Shown piece after piece: positions 5,098-5,460 of a stretch of 5,460 nucleotides of DNA (its first letter is position 1; the number at the start of each line of letters is the position of its first letter). Where the stretch lies: NCBI GenBank assembly GCA_003221985.1, contig QHUQ01000261.1, positions 1 through 5,460 on the forward strand. The letters run 5' to 3'. Source of the stretch: Gemmatimonadota bacterium (GTDB lineage: Bacteria > Gemmatimonadota > Gemmatimonadetes > Gemmatimonadales > GWC2-71-9). Under the pieces are notes generated by a model. That model worked only from the letters and a program-made list of their open reading frames with translations, was not told the origin of the DNA and did no database searches. The position numbers and the translations under genes are program-made.

Positions 5098-5460
5098 TCA
5101 GCCACGCCCGATGAACGGCATCTTCGTCGCCATCACGGTGAGGAACTGCACGTTGGCATCCAGCGGCAGGCTGGCCATGTACACAACGGCACGCGCGACG
5201 TCGCGGGGATCCATCGTCGGTTCGACTGCGGTCGACCCGTCCGCTTGAGCAACGCCGCTCTTCATCTTCTCGGTCATCGCCGTGCCGGCGTTGCCGATGT
5301 CGATCTGGCCGCACGCGATGTCGTAAGGACGCCCGTCAAGAGAGGTCGACTTGGTGAGACCGGTAATCGCATGTTTCGTCGCCGTGTAGGGCGCCGAGTT
5401 CGGCCTTGGAGCGTGCGCCGAAATCGAGCCGTTGTTGATGATGCGCCCGCCACGCGGCTG
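5098..5460 (-). CDS. Short-chain dehydrogenase/reductase (SDR), C-terminal part (5' end outside window)
   Basis: The minus strand is open from the window edge to TGA 5100-5098, giving 120 residues. Fragment residues 7-14 (IINNGSIS) carry the catalytic Ser at about residue 12. YTATK (25-29) supplies the catalytic Tyr and Lys 13 and 17 residues later, the classical SDR spacing. [16 protein letters not shown] is the usual helix after YxxxK, and [20 protein letters not shown] is the loop after strand 6, where many SDRs have a PG motif. The Rossmann TGxxxGIG cofactor site lies outside the window, so NAD versus NADP preference cannot be judged. Substrate is unknown; the GQIDIGNA type is a common uncharacterised SDR subgroup. 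It lies on the same strand as the pseudokinase set but 317 bp away, so co-transcription is doubtful. Confidence 0.92.
   Translation of the reverse strand, partial: QPRGGRIINNGSISAHAPRPNSAPYTATKHAITGLTKSTSLDGRPYDIACGQIDIGNAGTAMTEKMKSGVAQADGSTAVEPTMDPRDVARAVVYMASLPLDANVQFLTVMATKMPFIGRG

Noticed and set aside
4931..5314. Minus-strand open frame (127 codons) overlapping the SDR end
   Set aside because: Arg/His-rich out-of-frame reading of the SDR gene, whose YxxxK frame is unambiguous.

Overview
The window is GC-rich, gene-dense bacterial DNA. The protein families and intergenic repeats point to an Acidobacteriota soil bacterium, most likely the Vicinamibacteria lineage. This is inferred from family make-up alone, as no rRNA or other marker gene is present. 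No CRISPR array, tRNA, transposase or integrase was seen.

Layout. Positions 2-1225 (+ strand) hold the 3' end of a gene for a carboxypeptidase-regulatory-like (Ig-fold) protein, then a complete exported DUF4159 protein 9 nt downstream. Positions 1226-1563 are a convergent intergenic region filled by a composite palindromic repeat. From 4780 down to 1564 (- strand) runs a tightly coupled set: a short N-terminal kinase-lobe fragment (4780-4520), a 685-aa pseudokinase / transmembrane / four-PEGA protein (4520-2463), and a 300-aa exported TonB-C-domain protein (2466-1564). The joins are TGATG and ATGA overlaps. Positions 4781-5097 are non-coding, with a short repeat just behind the next gene and a ribosome binding site for the pseudokinase gene. 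Positions 5098-5460 (- strand) are the C-terminal third to half of a short-chain dehydrogenase/reductase cut by the window edge.

How the genes may work together. The minus-strand set looks like an envelope-spanning module: a catalytically dead kinase-like domain in the cytoplasm, one membrane helix, four PEGA beta-domains outside, and a co-translated periplasmic TonB-like partner with a helical repeat region. Its function is unknown. In this copy the kinase-like domain is split: the N-lobe lies in one frame and the C-lobe in another, and about 30-40 residues that a kinase fold needs between them are missing. The TonB-like protein also stops early, within sequence that belongs to the adjacent palindromic element. 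The module may therefore be decaying here, or may be split and coupled.

The most distinctive DNA signal is the 1320-1470 inverted repeat, whose heptamers are spaced 8-9-10 on one arm and 10-9-8 on the other around a GC-rich tetraloop hairpin. A related 12-mer (GCAACCRCGRAG) lies behind or over the stop codons of three genes in the window.
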